Shown here one piece after another: positions 52,617 to 61,859 of a stretch of DNA of 64,000 bases (within the stretch, counting starts at the first letter, position 1; each line of letters begins with the position of its first letter). The notes under the pieces were generated by a model. It was given only the letters and a program-made list of their open reading frames with translations. It was not told the origin of the DNA and searched no databases. Both the position numbers and the translations under genes were made by a program. The stretch lies in NCBI GenBank assembly GCA_963599255.1, contig CAVBWS010000005.1:1-64000 (forward strand), read 5' to 3'. The DNA is from RGIG5612 sp963599255 (GTDB taxonomy: Bacteria > Bacillota > Clostridia > Lachnospirales > Lachnospiraceae).

Positions 52617-54140
52617 TCAGGCAGTTACAACTTCCATTCCTAAGACCTCTCCCAGCATCTTCACATCATTGATATGGTCTCCGAATACCAGCGGCATATG
52701 AAGGCCGAACTTGGCCTGCTTATGGAAATATTCATATTTATCGGCAACCTCAAAATATATGCCTTCCGTGCATCCGGTGGCATTATATCCGAAGCCGCCC
52801 AGTACAGTGCCCTTAGCTACCATGATCTTCTGGCACAACGGGTCAAATCGCATAAGCGTGATAGTCTCGCCTCTGTATTTAGAAAAATCTATTCTCATGG
52901 TTGCGCCCCATCCGCTATAAGTAAACGGACGGATAGCATAAGGCGTCTTCTCGGTGTCGAAACCGTGAATTAATCTGTTCGGCGTTGCATGTCCGCTGTA
53001 ATAAATATTCTGAGTGCGGTCCATGTCATCGATATATCCGATGCCGGCAAATTCTCCTTCTACCTGTTTGCCCATCCATACGCAAGGCTGTGTATTTCCC
53101 ATATAAGGGGCCTTGCCGGTCAGATTGGCAAGGGCGGCGATGGACAATGTTCCCAGCAGATCATACTCGCATCCGGAAGGAATGCCCATTTCATTTAACA
53201 GGGAGTGACTGAAGCAGAAGGTAAACTGTTCCTGATTCATACGTCTTGTGGCGCATCCGTCCGGACAGACTGCGGTAAATGCATTGCATCCGAAATGTTC
53301 ACATAACTTCTGGATAAGCACTGCGGCCTTGACAGAATTTACGATATACTCCTGCTTCACATCATTTTCAACTGCCCCGTCTGCCAGCTCTGCAGCCCAT
53401 GCATTAACCTCCTGCATATCCGCATCTGTCAGATTATATACCTCTCGGCCCGGCAGTGTATGATTCTTGCCATGGTCATTAACATGCATCATGTCCAGGA
53501 ATTCATGGAAGCTGAAATAGTTAAATCTCACGCCTAACTTCTTGGACACCATCTCATTACTGATAAATGCATCCTGACCGCCCATGGAATAATGGGAATT
53601 GTTTCTGGTAACTGCCAGAACCTTCGTGCGGCGCAGAGCCTTTCTGGCACGAAGTGCCTTAAGAAGACGGATCGCATCCGGCAGGTCTAATATTGCATAA
53701 CTTTCATATCCCCTTGCATTTAATACCGCATGTTCGATCGTGGAAGCGAACATACCAACTCCCGCCACCGGAACATTGTATCTCATGGCAAATTCTTTCA
53801 TGAAGCCCTCACCGCGCATTCCGGTGAAGATAAATATATCAGCTTCGCCTACTCTGTCCGCCATCTTCTGTTCTTCCTCATCAGTGATAAAGAATTCATC
53901 CGACATCTTGATATAGAGCGGTTCTAAGACATTGATCCCCGGGATCTGGCTTAATGCACCGCCATAGCCATTAGACCACATCTTAAATATTTCCGCCTGA
54001 TTCATGAGATCGAACTCCTGTGTTAATGCCTCCGGCGGGCCGAAACGACACGGTCCTTCATATGCATACTCGTGGATCAATGCCGTATACACCAGCTGCA
54101 CATTTAACTGTACATCAATGCTCTTTTTTACTTCATACAT
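52617..54140 (-). CDS. L-fucose/L-arabinose isomerase-like protein
   Basis: 507 residues from the ATG at 54140, which follows GGGAGGG. The C-terminal half has the fucose-isomerase-like pattern (YSGHATPNRLIHGFD, YAIRPFTYSGWGATMRIDF) with a possible metal-binding His at the end (FGDHINDV). The N-terminal half is an alpha/beta domain. No fuculose kinase gene is near. Its operon partners are sulfur-transfer proteins rather than sugar genes, so a sugar substrate should not be assumed. Confidence 0.75.
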   Translation of the reverse strand: MYEVKKSIDVQLNVQLVYTALIHEYAYEGPCRFGPPEALTQEFDLMNQAEIFKMWSNGYGGALSQIPGINVLEPLYIKMSDEFFITDEEEQKMADRVGEADIFIFTGMRGEGFMKEFAMRYNVPVAGVGMFASTIEHAVLNARGYESYAILDLPDAIRLLKALRARKALRRTKVLAVTRNNSHYSMGGQDAFISNEMVSKKLGVRFNYFSFHEFLDMMHVNDHGKNHTLPGREVYNLTDADMQEVNAWAAELADGAVENDVKQEYIVNSVKAAVLIQKLCEHFGCNAFTAVCPDGCATRRMNQEQFTFCFSHSLLNEMGIPSGCEYDLLGTLSIAALANLTGKAPYMGNTQPCVWMGKQVEGEFAGIGYIDDMDRTQNIYYSGHATPNRLIHGFDTEKTPYAIRPFTYSGWGATMRIDFSKYRGETITLMRFDPLCQKIMVAKGTVLGGFGYNATGCTEGIYFEVADKYEYFHKQAKFGLHMPLVFGDHINDVKMLGEVLGMEVVTA

Positions 54141-54197
54141 AACATATACCCTCCCAAACAGATTTTTATAGGTCACTTGACGCTATTAACAGATTTA

Positions 54198-54256
54198 ATC
54201 CACCCGCAGCTCATCGTCCTTCGCCGCCATCGGCGCAACAATGATCCCGGGTGGAT
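54198..54256 (-). other. structured leader upstream of the isomerase-like gene
   Basis: ATCCACCCG (54198-54206) pairs with CGGGTGGAT (54248-54256), enclosing a GC-rich inner hairpin (GCCGCC/GGCGC around 54222-54235). It lies 58-117 bases before the start codon in the 5' leader, or at the end of the LysR gene upstream. It could be a terminator or a regulatory leader. Confidence 0.45.
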
Positions 54257-54389
54257 ATAAGATAGCATATGTACTTTTTGTATGTGAAATGAGAATAATT
54301 GATTGTTTTATGCAGATCCTGTATAAAATGCATAGCTTTTTGGTAGGTAATTATGTGATTTTATATATAAATTGCAAGATATGAAGCTG

Positions 54390-55274
54390 CTACTCTGACA
54401 GACTGTTAAGGAGCAGTGCCAGCGCAGGATTAAAATTCTCCTTCTTCCAGGCATAGATCATGTGCAGCATGTTTTCATTTGCCGGAAGCTCTATGAATCT
54501 GAACAGCATTTTGTTCTTTACCTGAGGAATGTCTCCACATACAATGGCGACGCCGTTTCCCGCTGCCACATTCAGAAGTACCGACTCATGATTTTTGACA
54601 TACTTCATCCTGCCGCACTCGAATCCGTGCTGCCTTAATATCTCATTAGTATCCTCCAGGCGATAAGGTGAGTCCTTTTCATCCGGTGCGATAAATGTTT
54701 CATCTTTCAGGTCTTCGATCTTCAGGTTCTTCATACGAGCAAATCTGCTGTTGGCGCTGATGATTATTCCTGCCGACAGATGGCACAGCCTTCTTGATAA
54801 TGTCAGGGGCAGATTTTTCTCCTCGAACCCCATAGTAAAAATGATATCAAAGTTCCCGTCATTTAAGCCATTTCTCAGCTCCCCGAAGGAACAGTGGCTG
54901 ATATTAACGGTAAGTTCATTATATTGCTTGCCGAAGTTTACCAGAGGCTCTACCACTCGCTCGTCCTGTTCAAATCCTTCCAGCACACCGATATTGATCT
55001 TACCTGTGATTCCGCTGCTGATGGCATGTATTTCATCAAGTCCTGCCTGGATCTCTGCCAGGGAATTGCGCAAATGGCTGACCATGATCACACCTGCCGG
55101 AGTCAATCTTACTTCCTTGGGTGTTCTTACCAGCAGCTCCGTCTTACATTCTTCCTCCAATGACCGGATCTGGCGGCTGATGGTAGGCTGCGACAGATAT
55201 AACATCTCTGCTGCCTTTGTAAAATTAAGACATTCCGCCACAGCCAGAAATGTCCTTATCTGTTCAGTAGTCAT
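54390..55274 (-). CDS. LysR-family regulator in sufS/sufE-like cluster
   Basis: 294 residues. N-terminal helix-turn-helix MTTEQIRTFLAVAECLNFTKAAEMLYLSQPTISRQIRSLE and a LysR effector domain. It lies on the same strand between the sufS-like and isomerase-like genes, so it is embedded in the cluster it probably regulates. The ligand may relate to cysteine or a sulfur compound, as in CysB relatives, but this is a guess. Confidence 0.9.
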   Translation of the reverse strand: MTTEQIRTFLAVAECLNFTKAAEMLYLSQPTISRQIRSLEEECKTELLVRTPKEVRLTPAGVIMVSHLRNSLAEIQAGLDEIHAISSGITGKINIGVLEGFEQDERVVEPLVNFGKQYNELTVNISHCSFGELRNGLNDGNFDIIFTMGFEEKNLPLTLSRRLCHLSAGIIISANSRFARMKNLKIEDLKDETFIAPDEKDSPYRLEDTNEILRQHGFECGRMKYVKNHESVLLNVAAGNGVAIVCGDIPQVKNKMLFRFIELPANENMLHMIYAWKKENFNPALALLLNSLSE

Positions 55275-55394
55275 ACCTGCTCCTTTCTTGTGTAATAATG
55301 CCGGATAATATCAACGATCAGCTAGAGTGCCGTGGCAGCGCAGTTATTTTCTGGCAGTTAGCTGTGTGCCTCGGTACTTCAACGCTTACTAATA

Positions 55395-56633
55395 TCAGCG
55401 ATGCACACGATTATTAAAGTTATCGAAGAACTTGATCGTCCTCTTGGTATAATCAGCAAACTGCTCTATCTCGTCGGCAGTATTATAAAATGCCGGAGAT
55501 ATTCGGATGACAGTATCCAGTCCGAATTTATGTACGATCGGCTGAGCGCACATGCTGCCTGACCTTACTGCCACACCATATTTATCAATCATGCTGGCAA
55601 AATCATAGGGATGTACCCCGTTTATCTTAATTGAGATGCAGCCTGCTCTGTGAGCCGGATGACCTAGGATCTCAACCTGCTCCATCTCCTCCAGCCGTGC
55701 CTCAATCTGCCGGATGAGACCTTCCTCTCGTGCTGCGATTCCTTCTATTCCGATATCCATAAGATAATCTAATGCCGCTCCCCAGCCGATAAATGCACTG
55801 TAATTAGGAGTTCCTGCCTCCAGTTTGGCAGGAATATCTGCAAATGTTGTATTCTCCTCAGTTACTATATCAACCATGCCGCCGCCATAGCGGTATGGCT
55901 TCATCTGACTTAATCGGCTGTTTCTGATAAATAAGCATCCTGCTCCCGTAGGTCCCATCATTTTATGGGCTGAAAATCCCAGAAAGTCGCATTTTAGCTG
56001 AGTCAGATCGAAGGTTCTGTGACGAACCGCCTGGGCTGCGTCAATGTAGACAGGTATGCCGTATTCATTTGCCCACTCAGTCAGTGTCTCCACATCAACA
56101 ACTGTTCCAACCACATTAGATACCGCCGTAACCGCCAGCAGCTTCGTGCGCTCCGACAGCATCTTACGTGCAGCGTCCATGTCCAGCTCACCGTCGATTG
56201 TCGGTATTACTCGGAATGTGGCGCCGCATTCATGGCAGATCTGCTGCCAGACCACATAGTTGGCATGGTGCTCCAGTTCTGTTGAGATCACCTCGTCACC
56301 CGGCTTAAGGATATGACGCAGATAGCTCTGTGCCACCAGGTTAGAGGATTCTGTAGCTCCTGAGGTGAATACTATCTCGCCTTCCTTCCCCACGTGCATG
56401 AATTGCTTCAGCTTGTCACGAGCCGCTTCCATATGCATGGTCGACTGTTCGCTCAAGTAATGAATTCCTCTGTGAACATTAGCATTATATTTTGTGTAAT
56501 GCTCTGTGATACACTCTAATACCTGTCTCGGAAGCTGCGTTGTAGCAGCATTATCCAGATATATCAGCGGCTTTCCGTTTACCTGCTCCCTTAATATCGG
56601 AAAATCTTCTCTTATCTCACCCCATTCTCGCAT
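55395..56633 (-). CDS. sufS: SufS-type cysteine desulfurase
   Basis: A 412-residue PLP enzyme of class V aminotransferase fold. IYLDNAATTQ at the N-terminus, TSGATESSNLVA, the PLP Lys in FSAHKMMGPTG, and the active Cys in VRSGSMCAQP, all as in SufS. It releases sulfur from cysteine as a persulfide, normally handed to SufE; a sufE-like gene lies 3.4 kb downstream. No sufB, sufC, sufD or sufU gene is next to it, so the sulfur may go to a dedicated product rather than general Fe-S assembly. Confidence 0.88.
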   Translation of the reverse strand: MREWGEIREDFPILREQVNGKPLIYLDNAATTQLPRQVLECITEHYTKYNANVHRGIHYLSEQSTMHMEAARDKLKQFMHVGKEGEIVFTSGATESSNLVAQSYLRHILKPGDEVISTELEHHANYVVWQQICHECGATFRVIPTIDGELDMDAARKMLSERTKLLAVTAVSNVVGTVVDVETLTEWANEYGIPVYIDAAQAVRHRTFDLTQLKCDFLGFSAHKMMGPTGAGCLFIRNSRLSQMKPYRYGGGMVDIVTEENTTFADIPAKLEAGTPNYSAFIGWGAALDYLMDIGIEGIAAREEGLIRQIEARLEEMEQVEILGHPAHRAGCISIKINGVHPYDFASMIDKYGVAVRSGSMCAQPIVHKFGLDTVIRISPAFYNTADEIEQFADYTKRTIKFFDNFNNRVHR

Positions 56634-57061
56634 CTTATCTCACTCTCCCCTTCGTGATCTTCGTTGAATTCGATTATATCTCAGTTTTATAAGCACTTCT
56701 ACAGGTATTATCTTGAAAATTCAGGAAACCATAGGAATATTCCTGCGCCGTCTGGCTGCAGCTCTGAAGGTCATATCCTACTGTCAGACCTTGCCGAATA
56801 CCGAAACATCACGTCTTCTATGAGCTGAAATTTTTCCCAAAAATTCAGGTTAATTTAAAGTTAAGATTATATTATAAACACATCCTTTAAAAAGTTATTT
56901 TGACAGCGGCTTAAATGAGCCGGCTGACAAAATATAGTCAACATTTTCTAGTTACATGAAAGACTGCACCTTCAATCTGAATATCTGATGAGGGTGCAGT
57001 TTTTCTGTGGATCAGCTTGCAATTTTTCTGTAGATTTGCGGCAGATTTGCCCACAATTTTC
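56634..57061 (+). other. gene-free stretch with two hairpins, one a terminator
   Basis: No gene is supported here. TTTTG-CAGC-GGCT faces AGCC-GGCTG-CAAAA (56900-56934). ACTGCACC (56963-56970) pairs with GGTGCAGT (56993-57000) and TTTTT follows at once, a good plus-strand terminator with no gene before it. A short RNA ending at about 57004 would explain both. On the minus strand AAGGTC/GACCTT near 56778-56803 lies in the sufS leader. I matched none of these to a known riboswitch. Confidence 0.45.
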
Positions 57062-57090
57062 TTGACATGAAAATTGCGCGGGGCTAGAAT
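57062..57090 (+). promoter_or_regulatory. near-consensus sigma-A promoter
   Basis: TTGACA (57062-57067), 17-base spacer, TAGAAT (57085-57090). The -35 box is perfect. It drives a 29-codon ORF and, through or past a terminator-like hairpin, mgtE. Confidence 0.8.
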
Positions 57091-57125
57091 ATTTGCGGAT
57101 AAAATAAAACAAGGAGGAATACAAC

Positions 57126-57215
57126 ATGGACAGTTGCGACAACGGCGGTCGAAGTAATAGCTGCGGTGGCTTACTAATAGGTATATCTTGCATCTGCTCA
57201 TGGAGTTTTTCCTGA
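57126..57215 (+). CDS. 29-residue Cys-rich peptide upstream of mgtE
   Basis: A complete small ORF with AAGGAGG (57111-57117) eight bases before its ATG and a near-consensus promoter upstream. The peptide is 29 residues, with four Cys (positions 4, 13, 22, 24), eight Ser and five Gly, and a hydrophobic LLIGISCIC centre. It may be a leader peptide whose translation controls mgtE, a small secreted or modified peptide, or an unrelated membrane peptide. No processing genes are adjacent. Confidence 0.6.
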   Translation: MDSCDNGGRSNSCGGLLIGISCICSWSFS

Positions 57216-57238
57216 TGTTCAGATCATATTAACTATTG

Positions 57239-57313
57239 ACCACCGTATTTTCTACTCATGTTATTTAAGCATGTGACTGTTTAAATCGCCTGACACGATG
57301 AACGGTGGTTTTT
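57239..57313 (+). terminator. attenuator-like hairpin in the mgtE leader
   Basis: ACCACCGT (57239-57246) pairs with ACGGTGGT (57302-57309) followed by TTTTTCT, 34 bases before the mgtE start. The 55-base loop leaves room for an alternative fold. Together with the small ORF upstream it looks like a conditional terminator. The M-box Mg2+ riboswitch consensus was not found. Confidence 0.6.
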
Positions 57314-57346
57314 CTATGCCCTTTTTCAGGGGAGAAAGGAGTTAAT

Positions 57347-58735
57347 ATGAACGAAAAAATGATTACGCCAAATTACGCTGAGGAGCTGTTGGAGATCCTT
57401 CACAGCTCACTATCTGACGAAGAGCTGCTGGATCGACTCTCTGATTATCATGAAAATGATATTGCCGATGCGCTGGCTCAATTAACAGAAGAAGAGAGAA
57501 AAAAGCTGTATCCGGTTCTGGGTGCAGAGAGATTAGCCGAGATCCTTTCATATATAGATGATCCTGATGAATATCTGAACGAACTTGATCTGGAGAAGGC
57601 CGCTCAGGTTCTGTCCTTCATGGATTCTGATGATGCTGTTGACGTTCTTGACGAATTTGATGACAGCACTAAGGAGCAGCTGGTTAATATGATGGATGAG
57701 GAATCGAGCCATGATATCCAGATGATCCAGTCCTACGACGATGATGAGATCGGCAGCAAGATGACCACTAACTTCATTGTCATCTACCAGGATCTGACCA
57801 TCAGACAGGCCATGAGAGAGCTCATCCGCCAGGCAGGTGAAAATGACAACATCTCTACGGTATATGTTGTCACCCGTGATGATGAATTCTATGGTGCAAT
57901 TGATCTGAAGGATCTTATTATCGCGAGGCAGGATAATGTTCTCGATGATATTATAAGTACATCCTATCCTTATGTTACCGACCATGAGAAGATCAGCGAT
58001 TGTATCGAGAGGATCAAGGATTACGCCGAGGATTCTATTCCTGTACTAACTGATGAGCACAAGCTGATAGGTGTTATCACATCTCAGGATATCGTAGAAG
58101 TTGTAGACGATGAGATGAGTGACGATTACGCTAAATTGGGTGGTTTGACTGCCGAGGAGGATCTTAACGAAGCAACATTCGTAAGCGTCAGGAAGCGTCT
58201 TCCGTGGCTGATCATCCTGCTGTTTTTAGGAATCGGAGTATCATCCGTGGTAGGTCTTTTTGAAACCGTAGTTGCAGCTCTTCCGATCGTCATGTGCTTT
58301 CAGTCATTAATTCTTGATATGGCAGGAAATGTAGGAACTCAGTCCCTGGCAGTTACCATCCGTGTCCTTATGGATGAGAACCTGACGACCAAGGAAAAAA
58401 TGCATCTTATGTTCAAGGAAATGCGCATAGGATTTATGAACGGCCTCTTCCTTGGAATAATGTCGTTCATTATCCTGGGGCTTTATATCTGGCTCTTTAA
58501 AGCCAACACTGTACTTCACGCATTCCTGATCTCCGGCTGCGTCGGAGTATCGCTGCTTATCGCCATGGTAATCTCAAGCCTGGTGGGAACATTCATTCCT
58601 ATGTTCTTCCACAAGATCAAGGTGGACCCGGCAGTTGCATCAGGTCCCCTCATTACTACAGTCAACGATCTTGTAGCAGTAGTAACATATTACGGCATGG
58701 TATGGCTGCTGCTGATTGAGGTATTTCAGTTGTAA
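57347..58735 (+). CDS. mgtE: MgtE magnesium transporter
   Basis: 462 residues from the ATG at 57347, after GGAGAAAGGAG. N-terminal MgtE_N superhelix (about 15-130, ADALAQLTEEE), a CBS pair (about 130-260, with the acidic DDDEIGSKMTTNFI), a connecting helix, and five membrane segments including the FQSLILDMAGNVGTQSLAV pore segment and the C-terminal DPAVASGPLITTVNDL. It is a Mg2+-gated channel for Mg2+ uptake. Confidence 0.95.
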   Translation: MNEKMITPNYAEELLEILHSSLSDEELLDRLSDYHENDIADALAQLTEEERKKLYPVLGAERLAEILSYIDDPDEYLNELDLEKAAQVLSFMDSDDAVDVLDEFDDSTKEQLVNMMDEESSHDIQMIQSYDDDEIGSKMTTNFIVIYQDLTIRQAMRELIRQAGENDNISTVYVVTRDDEFYGAIDLKDLIIARQDNVLDDIISTSYPYVTDHEKISDCIERIKDYAEDSIPVLTDEHKLIGVITSQDIVEVVDDEMSDDYAKLGGLTAEEDLNEATFVSVRKRLPWLIILLFLGIGVSSVVGLFETVVAALPIVMCFQSLILDMAGNVGTQSLAVTIRVLMDENLTTKEKMHLMFKEMRIGFMNGLFLGIMSFIILGLYIWLFKANTVLHAFLISGCVGVSLLIAMVISSLVGTFIPMFFHKIKVDPAVASGPLITTVNDLVAVVTYYGMVWLLLIEVFQL

Positions 58736-58886
58736 CTTATGACCGTTACCTGTCTGCAGGCTTGCATTTGCCGAATGTTACATTACATTTTGCAAATGCT
58801 CATGCAGGGCATGAACAGTTTCAATTTATTTTTCGTAATAAAAATGAGTATAACTTAACAAGTAAATTACAAAATGCACAACAATA

Positions 58887-58912
58887 GGGGCGGCTGCGTA
58901 AGCAGCCGCCCC
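58887..58912. terminator. GC-rich hairpin between mgtE and convergent gene
   Basis: GGGGCGGCTGC (58887-58897) pairs perfectly with GCAGCCGCCCC (58902-58912) around GTAA. It lies between two convergent stops and probably ends both transcripts, though the T-runs are weak. Confidence 0.65.
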
Positions 58913-58933
58913 CATAACATTTAAAATATTATC

Positions 58934-60064
58934 TTATATACAGCATGTGCTCCATGTGGAATTCGTTGTGAGAATGCCATTTGATACTAATGATGCAATG
59001 AATCCCGAATGCCTCCAGCCATAGGATACGGATGTTGTGAACCATGCGTCCAGATTATCTTCCTTAACAGCCGCCTTCGCGATTTTCTTGGCCTGTGCGG
59101 TATCAACTCCTGCATCAATCATTCCCTGATATATCTGACTGACTACCGTACTCTTATCAGCAATGACCGAGCCCTTGTCTCCATACATTCCCAGAACGCT
59201 TGATACGACCTTATAAGTCGTATCATTTAACTGTTCTTCCTCGCTCTTGTCAAATATTGACAGAGCACATTCATTTATCTTCCTTCGCACATCCTCCGGA
59301 ATACTATATTCGGATGCGCCGTTTCTGCATTCATCCACCACCTGATACAGCCACCCTTCTGTGGATTCATCAAGTGTCAATATCTCATACCCCACACTTA
59401 CGTTAATACAGTCCACTAGGTTTTGAACTGTCTCTCTGTCTGTTACCGCCGTTCTGTCAACATCAGCCAGTCCCAGCAAGGTACTTCTCTCGCACCATCG
59501 GCCGACTAATGCCGAACTCAGGTCATTTACTGCCTTCCAAAATGTCATGAAGATCATGCCGGCCTGACCCAGACATGTATACATCAAGATGGTTCCGTCT
59601 GCCAGATAGCCGATCTCCGTATAATTCTCGTCCATTAGGTCGCCGTTATTATAGCCTATGCATACCCTTACGCATTCATAAACGGCATCAACCGTATCCG
59701 GATTACCGTCCTCCAGCATTAAGGCTGCCAGATCACCCACATCTACATTGTATAATTCTGAAAATCCCTGATCGTTATGGTCTGAATAGACACTGTACTG
59801 ATCATATTTGAATAAAGCCGCAGAATTCTCTGCATCGACGATGGCCTGGGCTGATTCCCCGGCCCCTGATATGTCTGTATAATAAGTATCTACATTTACT
59901 GATGTACTTTCAACGGTCAGAACCCCGTTATATTCCCCGTCATAATGATCTGTTAATGAAAATCTGTCTGATGCCTGTGTTACGCAAATGAAACCAACAA
60001 GTGTTAATCCAAAAACTGCAAACAGCACAGCAATCAGCTTGCCTATGGTTATTCTCATGCACAT
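58934..60064 (-). CDS. membrane-anchored extracytoplasmic protein of unknown function
   Basis: 376 residues from the ATG at 60064 (or 60058). One N-terminal membrane anchor or signal (GKLIAVLFAVFGLTLVGFI), then an acidic extracytoplasmic part rich in Asp, Tyr and Cys. The C-terminus ends in STWSTCCI. No domain recognised. Monocistronic between mgtE and an acyltransferase gene. Confidence 0.75.
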   Translation of the reverse strand: MCMRITIGKLIAVLFAVFGLTLVGFICVTQASDRFSLTDHYDGEYNGVLTVESTSVNVDTYYTDISGAGESAQAIVDAENSAALFKYDQYSVYSDHNDQGFSELYNVDVGDLAALMLEDGNPDTVDAVYECVRVCIGYNNGDLMDENYTEIGYLADGTILMYTCLGQAGMIFMTFWKAVNDLSSALVGRWCERSTLLGLADVDRTAVTDRETVQNLVDCINVSVGYEILTLDESTEGWLYQVVDECRNGASEYSIPEDVRRKINECALSIFDKSEEEQLNDTTYKVVSSVLGMYGDKGSVIADKSTVVSQIYQGMIDAGVDTAQAKKIAKAAVKEDNLDAWFTTSVSYGWRHSGFIASLVSNGILTTNSTWSTCCI

Positions 60065-60444
60065 AATACACTTCTTTTCCGTGAACAGTAATATTTCATT
60101 CCGTCCCTTGTTCACATATAAATACTAATGCCCGTCTACCCTTAGTATTTCCGTCAAAGGAATCGTTACACTCAGCAAGTAATACGTCTTATAACACCTT
60201 TTCCTGTCAGGCAATGTTTTTTCTTGTCGACATTTTTTCGAGAGAGCCATCTCCGACCGCCTCACAGTCGTTGTACAATATAGACAACGCTCCTCCCTTG
60301 CGTCGCCGCCTATATTGTAAAACTTCCCCCACTGATATAAGTTTTACTACTCACTTAAAATATTTTCAAGGGTTTATATAAAATTTTGGAATATTTGGGA
60401 TTTTGTGTATTTTTGTTGTTTTTTATTCAATAAATGAATATTTG
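60065..60444 (-). other. gene-free stretch with overlapping inverted repeats
   Basis: TACAATATAG (60274-60283) pairs with CTATATTGTA (60310-60319), and GTAAAACTT (60317-60325) pairs with AAGTTTTAC (60339-60347). The two stems share three bases, so they compete slightly. On the minus strand this is the region after the acyltransferase gene and before the next gene's promoter. I see no gene in it. Confidence 0.4.
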
Positions 60445-61620
60445 TTATGAATTAATGCTTATTTTCTTCAGATATTTTTTTACCAGCGCGATCAGCCATG
60501 CCAATGCCAGGGAAACTGCCATGCCTGCGATGAAATATACAATAACCATACGTACATTATCTACGCAGAAATAATACAGATATGTATGAAATCTCTCAGG
60601 GCTGAATTCACCTATAAACTCAGGAGCCGCGCCCCTGGCATGCATACGTGAGAAGTTGCAGTTCAGCAGGAAAAATCCCACGATATGAAAAGCCATTATG
60701 TATTTCGTATTGCTGCCGATGAATATGACCAGCCTGCTGCGTATCGGGATTTTAGCCAAAAGCTTGGATATACGAAGCCATAGAGCTATTCCTGTGATTC
60801 CGGCTATCAGCATGTTGCAGCCGAATTTATCAAATCCTGTCATTTCATATAATTGAGGATTCAATGAGTTATTGCCCAGCAGCCTTATGATCAGGATCTG
60901 AACTGCAAATACCACAGCGAAATATATTACACTTGAGCACGTATCAATCTTCTCGAGATAACATTTATAAATCCTTCCCAGCTGAATAAAGAACAGCATA
61001 ACAACTGATCTCAGATATACCTGCGCTGCCTCCGGAAGTCTCATGGTATTGCATACATATACGCTGGCCATTCCCATTATCAGCGTAAGCACAGCCAGAA
61101 TGACCTCCATGGCCAGATCATTTCTTATGATCAGCTTGACGATCTTTCTGATCAGTACGTAGTAGATCGACGCAATAAAGAAGCCTATCAGATACCAGGT
61201 AGGAGAGGAAAATGTGATGGTGTAGAATCTGGTCCAGGGCTGCAGCAGCCATTCTTTAAAGGAAAATATCCTTACATATGTAAAACCTCTGTCAGCCAAC
61301 ACGAAATTGATCAACAGAAAAATGCCGTTGATCACATAGTATGGTATCAGGATTGTTTTGATCTTGTGAAGTACATATCTGCCCAGATATTTGCCGTAGG
61401 ATTCATCTGCAGACTCATCCCTGAAAAAATATCCGGAGATAAACATAAAGATCGGAAGGTGCACAGAATAATATGGGAATAGCCCGAAAAAGGTTCCCAC
61501 AGATGTCAGATCATTCTTGATATGGCCCAGCACCACCATGCAGATGGCAATGACAGACAAAATGCACATCTGATAATTCAGATGTTTATTATCGCCTATG
61601 GCAAAATTCTCCCTGCTCAT
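60445..61620 (-). CDS. acyltransferase family 3 membrane protein
   Basis: 391 residues from the ATG at 61620, nine bases after GGAGG. About ten membrane segments, with the family's N-terminal VVLGHI and FMFISGYFFR motifs. These enzymes O-acylate cell-surface sugars or similar acceptors; the substrate is unknown. No polysaccharide genes are next to it. Confidence 0.88.
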   Translation of the reverse strand: MSRENFAIGDNKHLNYQMCILSVIAICMVVLGHIKNDLTSVGTFFGLFPYYSVHLPIFMFISGYFFRDESADESYGKYLGRYVLHKIKTILIPYYVINGIFLLINFVLADRGFTYVRIFSFKEWLLQPWTRFYTITFSSPTWYLIGFFIASIYYVLIRKIVKLIIRNDLAMEVILAVLTLIMGMASVYVCNTMRLPEAAQVYLRSVVMLFFIQLGRIYKCYLEKIDTCSSVIYFAVVFAVQILIIRLLGNNSLNPQLYEMTGFDKFGCNMLIAGITGIALWLRISKLLAKIPIRSRLVIFIGSNTKYIMAFHIVGFFLLNCNFSRMHARGAAPEFIGEFSPERFHTYLYYFCVDNVRMVIVYFIAGMAVSLALAWLIALVKKYLKKISINS

Positions 61621-61761
61621 GCTCACTTCCTCCTCTCTTTAAAGCTCGCATCAGCTCTTAAAATGCCAATGATTGTATTAACGTTTGTTCAAGTATATCC
61701 TTGATAATGGTCTGTGTCAAAGAGAATTTTTCATGTCGGGGCAACGCATAAATTTTTGTAC

Positions 61762-61791
61762 TTGACAGCATATTGCATTATCTTTTATTAT
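61762..61791 (+). promoter_or_regulatory. sigma-A promoter for small membrane protein gene
   Basis: TTGACA (61762-61767), 18-base spacer, TATTAT (61786-61791), about 70 bases before the start at 61860. Confidence 0.7.
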
Positions 61792-61859
61792 ATGCGTGTT
61801 ATGTTTTTTGTACATTTTGTACTATGGAGCGTAAAAACAAAAGAGAGAGGTAACTTATT

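Noticed and set aside
52617..54140. A second part of the microcompartment sugar pathway (fucose isomerase)
   Set aside because: It is 38 kb from the shell operon, has no kinase nearby, and is clustered with sulfur-transfer genes.
57126..57346. M-box magnesium riboswitch before mgtE
   Set aside because: The conserved M-box sequence blocks were not found; only a promoter, small ORF and terminator-like stem are visible.
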